Source: Limnoglobus roseus (GTDB lineage Bacteria; Planctomycetota; Planctomycetia; Gemmatales; Gemmataceae). From it: DNA of 64,000 nucleotides. The stretch lies in contig NZ_CP042425.1 of NCBI RefSeq assembly GCF_008254045.1, positions 8,074,163 to 8,138,162 of the forward strand, in the 5' to 3' direction. The position numbers and the translations under genes were made by a program. Below, piece by piece: positions 33,957 through 41,609 of the stretch. Every line of letters begins with the position of its first letter. The stretch's first letter is position 1. The notes beneath the pieces are model-generated. The model was not told the DNA's origin. It did not search any database and was given only the letters and a program-made list of their open reading frames with translations.

Positions 33957-34832
33957 GTGCGATCACTCGTCCTGCTCCTCCTCTTCGCGTCGGCGTCCTT
34001 GGCCGACGACCCGAAGCCGACCGTCACGCTCGACCTGTGGCCGGGCAAGGCCCCCGGCGAGACGAAAGACCTGCCGCCGGAAGCCCTCAACGTGCCCAAA
34101 GCGGGGCAGATCGAAGTGAAGCGCCTCGGCAACGTCTCGAAGCCGCAGATCAGCGTCTACCAGCCCGAAAACCCGAACGGCGCGTGCGTGGTGATCGCCC
34201 CCGGCGGCGGCTATTCCATCCTCGCCATCGAGCACGAGGGGACCGACGTGGCGAAGTGGCTGAACTCGCTCAAGGTGACGGCGGTCGTGCTGAAGTACCG
34301 AGTGCCGAAGCGGGAAAAGCAGTCGCCGGACAACCTCGCGATGCAACAAGACGCGCAGCGGGCCGTGGGTCTTGTTCGGAGCAAGGCGAAGGAGTGGAAG
34401 CTTGACCCCGCGAAGATCGGTATGCTCGGCTTCTCCGCCGGCGGCCACCTGACGGCGTGCCTTTGCACGAACAACGAGAAGCGTCTCTACGACAAGGTCG
34501 ATGATGCCGACGCAGTGTCATGCCGGCCGGACTTCGCGGTGCTGGTCTACCCGGCGTACCTCGTGAAGAAGGACACGACCGACGTGACGGACCAACTGCC
34601 CGTCACGAAGCAAACGCCGCCGACGTTCTTCGCCCACGCCTCGGACGACCCGGTGTCGTGCGAGAACAGCATCGGCTTTTACCGGGCGTTGAAGAAGAAC
34701 GGCGTGCCGGCCGAGATGCACCTGTTCGCGAAGGGCGGCCACGGCTTCGGAATGCAGCCGAACCGCGGCCCCGCGAGCGACTGGCCGAAGTTGTGCGGCG
34801 ACTGGATGAAGGCGACTGGGATCGTGAAGTAA
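33957..34832 (+). CDS. Secreted alpha/beta hydrolase (BD-FAE/acetyl esterase type)
   Basis: 291 residues from a GTG at 33957, chosen because CGGAGG lies 8 bp upstream and a signal peptide (RSLVLLLLFASASLA) begins there. The catalytic machinery is complete: oxyanion segment IAPGGGYS, nucleophile GFSAGGH, Asp in HASDDPVS and His in GGHGFGM. It opens with the typical WPGKAPGE motif. Relatives remove acetyl or feruloyl groups from polysaccharides in the periplasm, which suits a planctomycete glycan-degrading lifestyle. The substrate is inferred. It is divergent from the ABC ATPase gene, 67 bp away. Confidence 0.88.
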   Translation: MRSLVLLLLFASASLADDPKPTVTLDLWPGKAPGETKDLPPEALNVPKAGQIEVKRLGNVSKPQISVYQPENPNGACVVIAPGGGYSILAIEHEGTDVAKWLNSLKVTAVVLKYRVPKREKQSPDNLAMQQDAQRAVGLVRSKAKEWKLDPAKIGMLGFSAGGHLTACLCTNNEKRLYDKVDDADAVSCRPDFAVLVYPAYLVKKDTTDVTDQLPVTKQTPPTFFAHASDDPVSCENSIGFYRALKKNGVPAEMHLFAKGGHGFGMQPNRGPASDWPKLCGDWMKATGIVK

Positions 34833-34833
34833 C

Positions 34834-34871
34834 GCAAGACGCCCCAGCGGTTCTCGCCGGGGCGTCTTCGC
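34834..34871. terminator. Hairpin terminator between convergent genes
   Basis: A 10-bp stem (34836-34845 with 34859-34868), with further pairing outside and a 13-base loop, lies between the hydrolase and pseudoprotease stop codons. Confidence 0.65.
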
Positions 34872-34885
34872 TCAAGCCGCTATTC

Positions 34886-35950
34886 CTACTTGTCGTTCAC
34901 CTTCTTGTCATCATCATTGCCATCGGTCGGGGCGGGATACTTGCCGGCCTTCAGGTCCGCCAGAATCGGCTTGATGACGTCGGCCGGCAGCGTCCACGTT
35001 TCCACCCGCCCGGCCCGGGCGATGTTGATGCCCAGGACGTGGCCTTCCAGGTCCACGAGCGGGCCGCCGCATTCCGTCGGCTTGATGGCCGTGTCGTGCA
35101 TGATAACCTTCGGGAATCCAGTCCGGCGGGCCGACAGTTCGCCGCTGAGCGTGTTCTGATAATCGCCCCGGTCGAAGGCGGCCTTCTTCACCAGCTTGAC
35201 CTTGTACTCCTTTTCCTCGTCGCCACGGCGGATCAAGAGTTTCACGGTCTCGCTCGGCTTGTAGCGGTCGAGGACTTTCTTCATATCCTCGAACTTCTTC
35301 ACCGGCTTGCCCGCGATTTGGAGGATGATGTCGCCCGGCTTCAGGTTGGCAAAAGCCGCCCCACCGCCCTTGGTGACGCTGCCGATCTCGATCCCCTCGT
35401 CCTCGCCGGCCTCGTTCTTCGCCGGACCCGCCGTGATGCCGAGGAAGCCCTTGTTCAAATTGTCGATCAGGCTCTCTTCGCCGTAAAGTTTGCGCGACCC
35501 GGCGCTGACGATGCCGACCGCGACCGGCTCGGCTTCAGCACTGGTGACGGCCACCCAGTTGCCGACGGCCGCGTCTTTCGCGTCCGCGAAACTCCCCACG
35601 GCCGGAACGTCTCCCGCGTCGATGCGGAGGAGGGCCAAGTCGGACGGCTCGTGGTATCCGAGGTACTTGGCCTCGTACTCCGACCCGTCGGCTAAACGGA
35701 CACTAATCACGCCTTTAAGGTCGCTACCCTTCGTGAGAATCAGGCCGCTCTTATCGACGACGGTGCCGAGGACAACGTCGCGGTTGTCGCAACGAATCCG
35801 CACGGTCGCGGCCGTCGCCTTCGCGACCGCGCTGGTGAACAACTTCGTGATCTGCTTCTTGCCGTCGTTGAACGACTCGGCGAACACGGCGTTCCCGAGG
35901 AGGACGAACGCGAGAAGGGCCATCGAAATGCGGGCAAAGGGCTTGAGCAT
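34886..35950 (-). CDS. HtrA-like pseudoprotease with a PDZ domain inserted in the protease fold
   Basis: 354 residues with a signal peptide. The trypsin-like N-terminal barrel (about residues 30-150) retains DLALLRID (Asp at 104), but the site that should read TAAH or TNAH is ILTKGSD, without His. After VAVGIVSAGSR (about 143-153) the chain enters a PDZ domain (about 168-254, with GFLGITAG, LKPGDIILQIAGKPV, VKLLIRRGDEEKEYKVKL). It then returns to the protease fold: IMHDTAIKPTECGGPLVD (about 283-300), with Cys in place of the nucleophile Ser, and GHVLGINIARAGRVETWTLPADVI. In standard HtrA the PDZ follows the whole protease domain. It starts 48 bp after the intact HtrA-like gene on the same strand. 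It probably binds peptides or regulates its neighbour without cutting. Confidence 0.87.
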   Translation of the reverse strand: MLKPFARISMALLAFVLLGNAVFAESFNDGKKQITKLFTSAVAKATAATVRIRCDNRDVVLGTVVDKSGLILTKGSDLKGVISVRLADGSEYEAKYLGYHEPSDLALLRIDAGDVPAVGSFADAKDAAVGNWVAVTSAEAEPVAVGIVSAGSRKLYGEESLIDNLNKGFLGITAGPAKNEAGEDEGIEIGSVTKGGGAAFANLKPGDIILQIAGKPVKKFEDMKKVLDRYKPSETVKLLIRRGDEEKEYKVKLVKKAAFDRGDYQNTLSGELSARRTGFPKVIMHDTAIKPTECGGPLVDLEGHVLGINIARAGRVETWTLPADVIKPILADLKAGKYPAPTDGNDDDKKVNDK

Positions 35951-35998
35951 GTGAAGACTCTTTCGAAGGTGGACGAGAGGATTCGGTGGGGGAAGTCG

Positions 35999-37114
35999 TC
36001 AGTTCGCGGCCCGGCGGCGGACGCGGGCCAGGGTGACTTTCGCCTCAAGCGTTTCGTCGCCCCGTTGGACTTCGACCGTGGCCACGTCGTTCGGCCGCAG
36101 CTGGGCCATCATATCGTCGAAGTCCTCACTCGTGGGCACAGCCTGGCCGTTCAACTTCACAATCAGGTCGCCCTTTTTTAGTCCGGCCTTTTCAGCAGGG
36201 GAGTCGGGGGGGAAGTCGTCGATCCGCGGTTGCTTGCTCTTCTCCCGGCTGAGGATCACGCCCATCACCGCCGTGGCGTCGCGGCCGATCACGTCGCCGC
36301 GAACGAGCCGCTTCCATTCGTCCTGGTACGCCTTTGCAGCCACGTGGATGTTGTCGTCCAACTTCTCGCCGATGCGGCTGTGAATGCCCACGAGTTTGCC
36401 GGTCAGATCGAAAAGGGGACCGCCCGAGTCGCCGCCGACCAGCGTACAGTCGGAGCGGAGAATTTTTGCGCCGTCACCCGCTTCCACGATCTGGCCGAGC
36501 CGGACCGGTGCCCGACGGTCCGGCTTCGGGCCGCCGGGGTGGCCGAGCGAAACGACCCACTGCCCCTTGTGCACCTTGGTCGAATCGCCGATCTCGACGA
36601 ACGGCCATTTCCCTTCCTTCGCCCCGGGCCACGTCGCGCCTTCCGGGACGGGTTCGTCGATCTTGACCATGCCGCTGTCAAGACGGGCGTTCGTGCCGAG
36701 GATCTTCCCCTTCACTTCAATGTTGCCTGGGAGCCTTAACCGGAGGACCGGCGGCTTCCGATCGCGCTCCCGCCGTTGGCCGGGGACGCCGAAGCCGAAG
36801 ACCGGGGGTTCAACGACGTGCGCCGCGGTCAGGACCAGGCCATCGGCACTGACGATCACACCGCTGCCCGCCCCGACCGACTGCGGGCCGGGCTTGGACG
36901 GATCGACTTCGCCGAGGATGAGTGCCACCGTTGCGGGCGTGACCTTCTCGACCAAATCCTTGACGGTGTCCTGGAGGGCTTTGACTTCCTCTACCGTGTC
37001 GGGGGCCGTCGTGCGGGTGGGATCCCAGACGACCTTCTTTGTGTCGGCCGCAGGAATTGAGATCGCGAACAGAGGGGAGAGGAGGAGAGCGAGGGCAAAC
37101 CGTCGGAAACTCAT
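35999..37114 (-). CDS. HtrA/DegP-like serine protease with C-terminal PDZ
   Basis: 371 residues from the ATG at 37114, with a signal peptide (RFALALLLSPLFAISIPAA). The triad is intact: His99 in VLTAAHVV, Asp146 in ARLDSGMVKI and Ser230 in LVGGDSGGPLFD. A Gly/Arg/Pro insert (GVPGQRRERDRKPP, about 109-122) sits between two strands. The PDZ domain (about 285-365) has DSPAEKAGLKKGDLIVKLNGQAV in the canonical position after the protease. Such enzymes degrade or refold damaged periplasmic proteins. It is upstream of the pseudoprotease gene with a 48-bp gap, so the two are probably coexpressed. No envelope-stress regulator is nearby. Confidence 0.92.
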   Translation of the reverse strand: MSFRRFALALLLSPLFAISIPAADTKKVVWDPTRTTAPDTVEEVKALQDTVKDLVEKVTPATVALILGEVDPSKPGPQSVGAGSGVIVSADGLVLTAAHVVEPPVFGFGVPGQRRERDRKPPVLRLRLPGNIEVKGKILGTNARLDSGMVKIDEPVPEGATWPGAKEGKWPFVEIGDSTKVHKGQWVVSLGHPGGPKPDRRAPVRLGQIVEAGDGAKILRSDCTLVGGDSGGPLFDLTGKLVGIHSRIGEKLDDNIHVAAKAYQDEWKRLVRGDVIGRDATAVMGVILSREKSKQPRIDDFPPDSPAEKAGLKKGDLIVKLNGQAVPTSEDFDDMMAQLRPNDVATVEVQRGDETLEAKVTLARVRRRAAN

Positions 37115-37323
37115 GGAGGTCAGGCTCCGGAGTTGTGGAACGAACAAGGCCTACACCATCATAGCCCAGTCATTCCGGCCGTGGGAAAAGTCGCCACATT
37201 TTCCTAGCGTGCCCAATTCGCGGCCCAGATGCAAGAGTTTGATGGCCGAGAAGTTGCGAAAAGAGAAGAGTTCGACGGGTCGCAGGGGTGAGAAAAGTGT
37301 GGGAATCTGGACAACTATCAACG

Positions 37324-37359
37324 CGCGGGCCGCAAGTGATTCGACACTTGCGGCCCGCG
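37324..37359. terminator. 15-bp perfect hairpin downstream of an isomerase-like gene
   Basis: Bases 37324-37338 pair with 37345-37359 around a 6-base loop, 34 bp downstream of the isomerase stop (minus strand) and upstream of the HtrA gene. No U tract follows. The rest of the gap to the HtrA start shows no gene. Confidence 0.6.
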
Positions 37360-37393
37360 ACAAAATACTGGCGATACTCACCCGACCGATCTG

Positions 37394-38155
37394 TTAGACC
37401 AGCGATTCCAACAGGTATTTCAACTTCCGCACTTCCGGCTCGACCGGGAACGCCGACTCGGGCATGTCGCGCACGTCCACGGTCAGCGCCCGGTCGTACC
37501 GGAACTGATCGAGGTTCGTCACGATCTTGCCGTACTCCAACTCGCCGAGGCCGATGCGAACCTGGAACGATTCCGGTTTCGCCGCCGAATCGCGGAGCCG
37601 GACGTGCTTCACGAACGGGTAGAGCTTGTCGTAGTCTTGCGGCCCGTGCTCGCCGGTCATGTAGTGGCTCGGGTCGAGCGTCAGCCCGAGGCCGGGAGCG
37701 CGTTTGCACAGTTCGACGGCCGCGAGCGGGTCGGCGGTCAGGGTGGACGAGTTCGTCTCCACCGTGAGGATCACCCCCTCGGCGGCAGCGATGCTCACCC
37801 AGTCTTGCAGCTTCGCCACGTCCGCGTCGAAGTCCCCGCCCTTCGCGGCCGCCTGCACCGAGACGACCGGCACGGTCAGCAGCCGGCCGAGGCGGCAAAC
37901 GCCCCGGAACTGCTTGCGGGTTTCCAGCCCGTCGTGCTGGGCGAATCTTGCGTGGAACGCGGCAATCGCCACGTTGGCCGCCTTGAGCTTCTGGGCGATC
38001 TTCGTGAGGTCGCCCGTCAGGTCGGACGGGCGTAAGTGTGGCCCGTCTTCGTGCAGGGCGACGTCGGCCTTCGCGAAGTTCATTTCCCGGATGGTGCGCA
38101 GAGCCGAATCGAGCGTGTGCTTCGCAAAGCAAAGCGTGGAACAAGCGACGTACAC
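37394..38155 (-). CDS. Sugar phosphate isomerase/epimerase-like TIM-barrel protein
   Basis: 253 residues from a GTG at 38155, preceded by GGAGG at 8-bp spacing; the frame upstream is open but lacks such a site. Barrel strands with likely metal ligands are Glu in VILTVETNSSTL, Asp and His in LGLTLDPSHYMTG, His in FVKHVRLRDS and the late Asp in RALTVDVRDMPES. The protein has no signal peptide. It is the third isomerase-like gene in the window and is probably a cytoplasmic enzyme; the substrate is unknown. Confidence 0.83.
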   Translation of the reverse strand: MYVACSTLCFAKHTLDSALRTIREMNFAKADVALHEDGPHLRPSDLTGDLTKIAQKLKAANVAIAAFHARFAQHDGLETRKQFRGVCRLGRLLTVPVVSVQAAAKGGDFDADVAKLQDWVSIAAAEGVILTVETNSSTLTADPLAAVELCKRAPGLGLTLDPSHYMTGEHGPQDYDKLYPFVKHVRLRDSAAKPESFQVRIGLGELEYGKIVTNLDQFRYDRALTVDVRDMPESAFPVEPEVRKLKYLLESLV

Positions 38156-38412
38156 GGTGTAAGCCTCCGTGATAGCGCATCCCGGCCGTGACTCCGGGAC
38201 GCGATCCCCCATTTTCACCCCGCCGCTGGACTCCCCAATCCCCGGCGGGATGCCCCCCATTGCGTCTGGGTTGATACCTGGCGCGAAGGGCGATAGCAAG
38301 GGAATTCCTTTCAAAAATCCCTTCACAGAACCAACGGTTCCTCTCGCATTTTCCCGCCGCCGTCGCTATCGCCCCGGCGGGGAAATCGCGGTCACGTCGT
38401 TCGGGGGAACAC

Positions 38413-38763
38413 ATGACAAACCAGGCCAAGGCCAACTGGCACGAAACACTCGCGCAGGTGGAGCAGTCCATCGGCGACTGCCTTGCCGCGCTGGAGCGGT
38501 ACGAAACGGCTTTCACGAAAGTGCTGCACGACACCCAAGCGGAGCCGATCGTGCTCCCGCCCGTGCCCCCGCCGTCGCCGGTGTGGGACGAGAAACTCGC
38601 CGCGGCCACCAAGCAGGCGGACGAAGTCGAACAACTGCTGGCCGAGCAGGAAGCCGTGTGGGGCCGCTGGCGGAGCACTTTCGGAAACTGGCAGCAGATG
38701 ATGCACGAGTTGCCGACCGCGCTCATGGCGAAGCCACCCTTCCCCGGCGCGACTACAACGTAA
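38413..38763 (+). CDS. Small coiled-coil hypothetical protein
   Basis: 116 residues, with no signal peptide or membrane helix. Two helical segments (HETLAQVEQSIGDCLAALER at about 10-29 and KLAAATKQADEVEQLLAEQE at about 60-80) with heptad-like spacing flank a proline hinge (VLPPVPPPSPV). It is rich in Trp near the end (WGRWRSTFGNWQQ). I recognise no family. The gene is 27 bp upstream of ispD on the same strand and codon use matches its neighbours, so it is probably a real gene in that operon. Confidence 0.65.
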   Translation: MTNQAKANWHETLAQVEQSIGDCLAALERYETAFTKVLHDTQAEPIVLPPVPPPSPVWDEKLAAATKQADEVEQLLAEQEAVWGRWRSTFGNWQQMMHELPTALMAKPPFPGATTT

Positions 38764-38790
38764 ATACGTCGTTGTCGGAGGGTCTGGGCC

Positions 38791-39534
38791 ATGTCGTCGT
38801 TCGCGGTCGTCATTCCCGCCGCCGGCCAATCGAGCCGGTTCGGCGGGTTGGAGAAGAAGCCGTTCGTCAGCCTGGACGGTCGCCCCATCTGGCTGCGATC
38901 GGCCGAATTGTTCTGGTCGCGGTCGGACGTGTCGGGGGTCTACCTCGTCCTCTCGCCGGAGGACCGAGACTCGTTCCGTTCACGGTTCGGCCACTTGCTC
39001 GCCTTCACGAACGCACAGATTGTCGACGGCGGGGCCGAGCGATTCGAGTCGGTCGCCAACGCGCTGGCGAAAGTGCCGGCGGAGGTGGAGTTCGTCGCCG
39101 TGCACGACGCGGTCCGGCCTCTGCTCACGTCGAAGCAGATCGACGCCGTCTTCCAGACGGCCCGTCACTCCGGGGCCGCGATGCTCGCGGTTCCCCTGGC
39201 CGACACCTTGAAGCGTGTGGGCGCGGACAACACAATCACCGAGACCGTCCCGCGGGCCGGACTGTGGCAGGCCCAGACGCCGCAGGTCTTCCGCCGCGAC
39301 TGGCTTTCGGCCGCCTACGCAAACCGGGCCAAGCTCGGCACCGCCATCACCGACGACGCCCAACTGCTCGAAGCCGCCGGCCATCGGGTGACGGTCGTTC
39401 CCGGCTCGCCGGCGAATTTCAAGATTACGACGAAAGACGACCTGGAACTGGCCGAGGCGGTCATCCGGTCGCGGTTCCACCCGGCCGAGGACCGCACCCC
39501 CTCCCGAGGGCTTGGCGAGGAAGCCGAGTGGTGA
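38791..39534 (+). CDS. ispD: 2-C-methyl-D-erythritol 4-phosphate cytidylyltransferase
   Basis: 247 residues. It transfers CMP to MEP in the non-mevalonate isoprenoid pathway. The CTP-binding opening VVIPAAGQSSRFGG, VHDAVRPLLTSKQID, ADTLKRVG, WQAQTPQVFRRDWL and the closing ITTKDDLELAEAVI match the family. The extra residues after that (FHPAEDRTPSRGLGEEAEW) are not conserved. A GGAG site precedes the ATG. It lies between a small coiled-coil gene and a lipoprotein gene (4 bp downstream); ispF is not adjacent. Confidence 0.95.
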   Translation: MSSFAVVIPAAGQSSRFGGLEKKPFVSLDGRPIWLRSAELFWSRSDVSGVYLVLSPEDRDSFRSRFGHLLAFTNAQIVDGGAERFESVANALAKVPAEVEFVAVHDAVRPLLTSKQIDAVFQTARHSGAAMLAVPLADTLKRVGADNTITETVPRAGLWQAQTPQVFRRDWLSAAYANRAKLGTAITDDAQLLEAAGHRVTVVPGSPANFKITTKDDLELAEAVIRSRFHPAEDRTPSRGLGEEAEW

Positions 39535-39538
39535 TTCG

Positions 39539-40009
39539 ATGACTCACCGTTGTTGCAAACTCGCGTCGATCCTGCTTCTGGCCGTGGCAGGGTGTTCGGG
39601 CGGTGCCAACGTCGTGCCCGTGTCGGGCGTGGTCCGCCTCGACGGAAAGCCTTACGGCAAAGCCGTCGTCACGTTTCAGCCCGTGCCTTCCCCGGAGATT
39701 CCCACGCCCGGCCGCGGTTCAACGGGGCGGACCGACGAGAACGGCCGGTACGTGCTCGTGTCTGACGGCACGACCAAAGGGGCCACCGTCGGCAAGCACA
39801 TCGTCCGCATCACGACCCGCGGCGGGGACGATGTGAAGATCGCCGCCGAAAAAGGATCGTCCAGTGACGACCCGTCGAAACAGAAGCCGCCCGCGGACCC
39901 GATCCCGCCGGAGTGGCACTCGAAAAGCGCGAAGGAGTTTGCCGTTCCGCCGGGCGGGACCGACAAGGCCGACTTCGACATCACGTCGGTTCCCCCCGGC
40001 AAGAAATGA
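39539..40009 (+). CDS. Carboxypeptidase-regulatory-like lipoprotein
   Basis: 156 residues from the ATG at 39539. The lipobox LLLAVAGCS gives a lipidated Cys. The mature part begins VVPVSGVVRLDGKPYGKAVVTFQP and continues STGRTDENGRYVL, the pattern of a small Ig-like carboxypeptidase-regulatory domain that is abundant as single-domain lipoproteins in planctomycetes. The C-terminus is Ser/Lys/Pro-rich and ends PPGKK. The function is unknown; the fold suggests an envelope-anchored binding module. It starts 4 bp after the ispD stop and is probably cotranscribed. Confidence 0.86.
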   Translation: MTHRCCKLASILLLAVAGCSGGANVVPVSGVVRLDGKPYGKAVVTFQPVPSPEIPTPGRGSTGRTDENGRYVLVSDGTTKGATVGKHIVRITTRGGDDVKIAAEKGSSSDDPSKQKPPADPIPPEWHSKSAKEFAVPPGGTDKADFDITSVPPGKK

Positions 40010-40054
40010 AGCTGGAACGCGGCCGCGATCCATCCACCGCCGCGGTTCATGCAA

Positions 40055-40930
40055 TCACCCGTTGACCAACTCGTCCCACAGCTTCTTGTACCCCTGGAGG
40101 AACGTCTTTCCCTCTTCCGGGGTGTAAGCCTTGCCGACTTCGCAGAGCGTGTAGCGGTCGTAGTCGATGCCGGCCAGCTTCTTGAACAGTTCGCGGTACG
40201 GGTACTTCCCGGCCTTGTCGTTGACGAGGTCGTTGATGTGGCAACACTTGATGTGTTTGGCGAGCAACTCGAAGTTCTCGGCAATCGAGCCGTTCGCCAC
40301 GTCGGTCGGGTTCGAGTTCCAGGTCACGCCGACGGCCTTGTGCCCGCAGGCATCCATGATCGTCTTCATGTTCTTCGGAATCTGCGTGACGGCCCCGTGA
40401 ACCTCGACCCAGATTTCGACGCCCGCACTCTCGGCCGCCTTGCCGCACTCCTGGAGTGCCTTGCCGATCTGCTCGCAGGCTTGCTCGACGGTGTGGCCCT
40501 TGCTCACGCCGTTCGGCCGCACCTTCACGCCCTTGCCGCCGAGATCGGCGACGAGTTGGATGAACGCCTTGCACTCCTCGATCTGCTTCTTCACCACGGC
40601 CGCGTCGGGCGAGTGGAACTCGCAGGTGCTCCCGCAGCTCAAGAACCGCACGCCGCTGTCCGCGAACTGCTGCTTCACGCTCTTGCGTTGGTCGGCCGTC
40701 AGCGTCGGCTCAACGCCGTGTTTGTGCGTCGTCCGGCACTCGACAGCGGCGATACCGACATCCTTGCACACGCTCAACAGCGTCGGCAGATCCCAGTCCT
40801 TCGGCACGTTGTAGGTAACGATCCCCAACTGGAACTTCGCCTTCGAGGCGGGGCTAACGGCCCGCGTGCCGGCGGCGAGCGTGGCGGCACCGGCAGCGGC
40901 GAGAAACGAACGGCGGGTCATCTCGGACAT
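40055..40930 (-). CDS. Tat-exported sugar phosphate isomerase/epimerase-like protein
   Basis: 291 residues. A twin-arginine signal (TRRSFLAAAGAATLAAGTRAV) precedes the TIM barrel. Likely ligands are Glu in VEIWVEVHGA, Asn/Asp in VGVTWNSNPTD, His in IKCCHINDL and Glu in RYTLCEVG. A Cys-rich section (LSCGSTCEFH) is unusual. It is the fourth isomerase-like protein in the window and the second with a Tat signal. Divergent in sequence from the one at 25800, it is not a recent duplicate. The gene is upstream of no obvious partner; its 3' end converges on the ispD lipoprotein operon. Confidence 0.86.
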   Translation of the reverse strand: MSEMTRRSFLAAAGAATLAAGTRAVSPASKAKFQLGIVTYNVPKDWDLPTLLSVCKDVGIAAVECRTTHKHGVEPTLTADQRKSVKQQFADSGVRFLSCGSTCEFHSPDAAVVKKQIEECKAFIQLVADLGGKGVKVRPNGVSKGHTVEQACEQIGKALQECGKAAESAGVEIWVEVHGAVTQIPKNMKTIMDACGHKAVGVTWNSNPTDVANGSIAENFELLAKHIKCCHINDLVNDKAGKYPYRELFKKLAGIDYDRYTLCEVGKAYTPEEGKTFLQGYKKLWDELVNG

Positions 40931-41012
40931 GGTTCAACCTCGGAGAGAAAGTGTGGCCAAGTAGAATCTCGCGCAAAGCCGCCGAGTCGCCAAGTGAATT
41001 CTCAAAAATCTC

Positions 41013-41528
41013 TCACCGCATCTCGCCGATCGTGATGTGGTCGTGGACGATCTTCCACCCTTCCGGCAACGGGAACTTGCGGGCCAAGATCGTGAACAAT
41101 CCCTGGCGAGTGCCCTCGGCCGAGGCGAGAACCCAAGCCCCCCGCAGCAGCACGGCGTCGGCGGCGAGCGGTTCGGCCGTCACGTTCTGGTAGTCGATTT
41201 GCCCCTTCGCCCCGCCGGGGTACATCGCGCGGTAACGGTCGACGAGTTTGTCCCACCCCTGGTAGCGGCGGCCGTCGCTGAAGAACGTCAGGTCGTCGTG
41301 CATCCGGTAGGTGGCGGTAAAGCGGCCGAGGTCACCCGCGTTCCAGGCACTCTTCTGGACCGTGAGCAATTCCACTGCCTCCGACCGGGCCGTCTCGAGC
41401 GCCGCCGGGGCCGCGACCGCCCGATATCCCACGAACGTCAGCAGCACGGCCGACAGCGCCGCGAAGCCGATGCACGCGGCGCGATAGCGGTTCGGCGGCG
41501 GAGTCGGGGTGGGAGAACCGAAGGCCAT
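41013..41528 (-). CDS. Membrane-anchored SnoaL/DUF4440-like protein
   Basis: 171 residues from the ATG at 41528. A Pro-rich N-terminus is followed by one membrane or signal helix (ACIGFAALSAVLLTFVGYRAV), then a single NTF2-like/SnoaL domain of about 120 residues with LLTVQKSAWNAGDLGRFTATY, LTFFSDGRRYQGWDKLVDRY and WKIVHDHITIGEM. These small alpha+beta cones bind hydrophobic ligands or act as isomerases or protein partners. No catalytic residue can be assigned by eye. It is divergent from the M20 peptidase gene, 81 bp away. Confidence 0.82.
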   Translation of the reverse strand: MAFGSPTPTPPPNRYRAACIGFAALSAVLLTFVGYRAVAAPAALETARSEAVELLTVQKSAWNAGDLGRFTATYRMHDDLTFFSDGRRYQGWDKLVDRYRAMYPGGAKGQIDYQNVTAEPLAADAVLLRGAWVLASAEGTRQGLFTILARKFPLPEGWKIVHDHITIGEMR

Positions 41529-41609
41529 TCGACACCTCTTTTGGTGATCCGGTTTACCCGGAGTGCCGCACGCGGTAAAGTACAAACAACCCCCTGCGAA
41601 GGAGTCACC

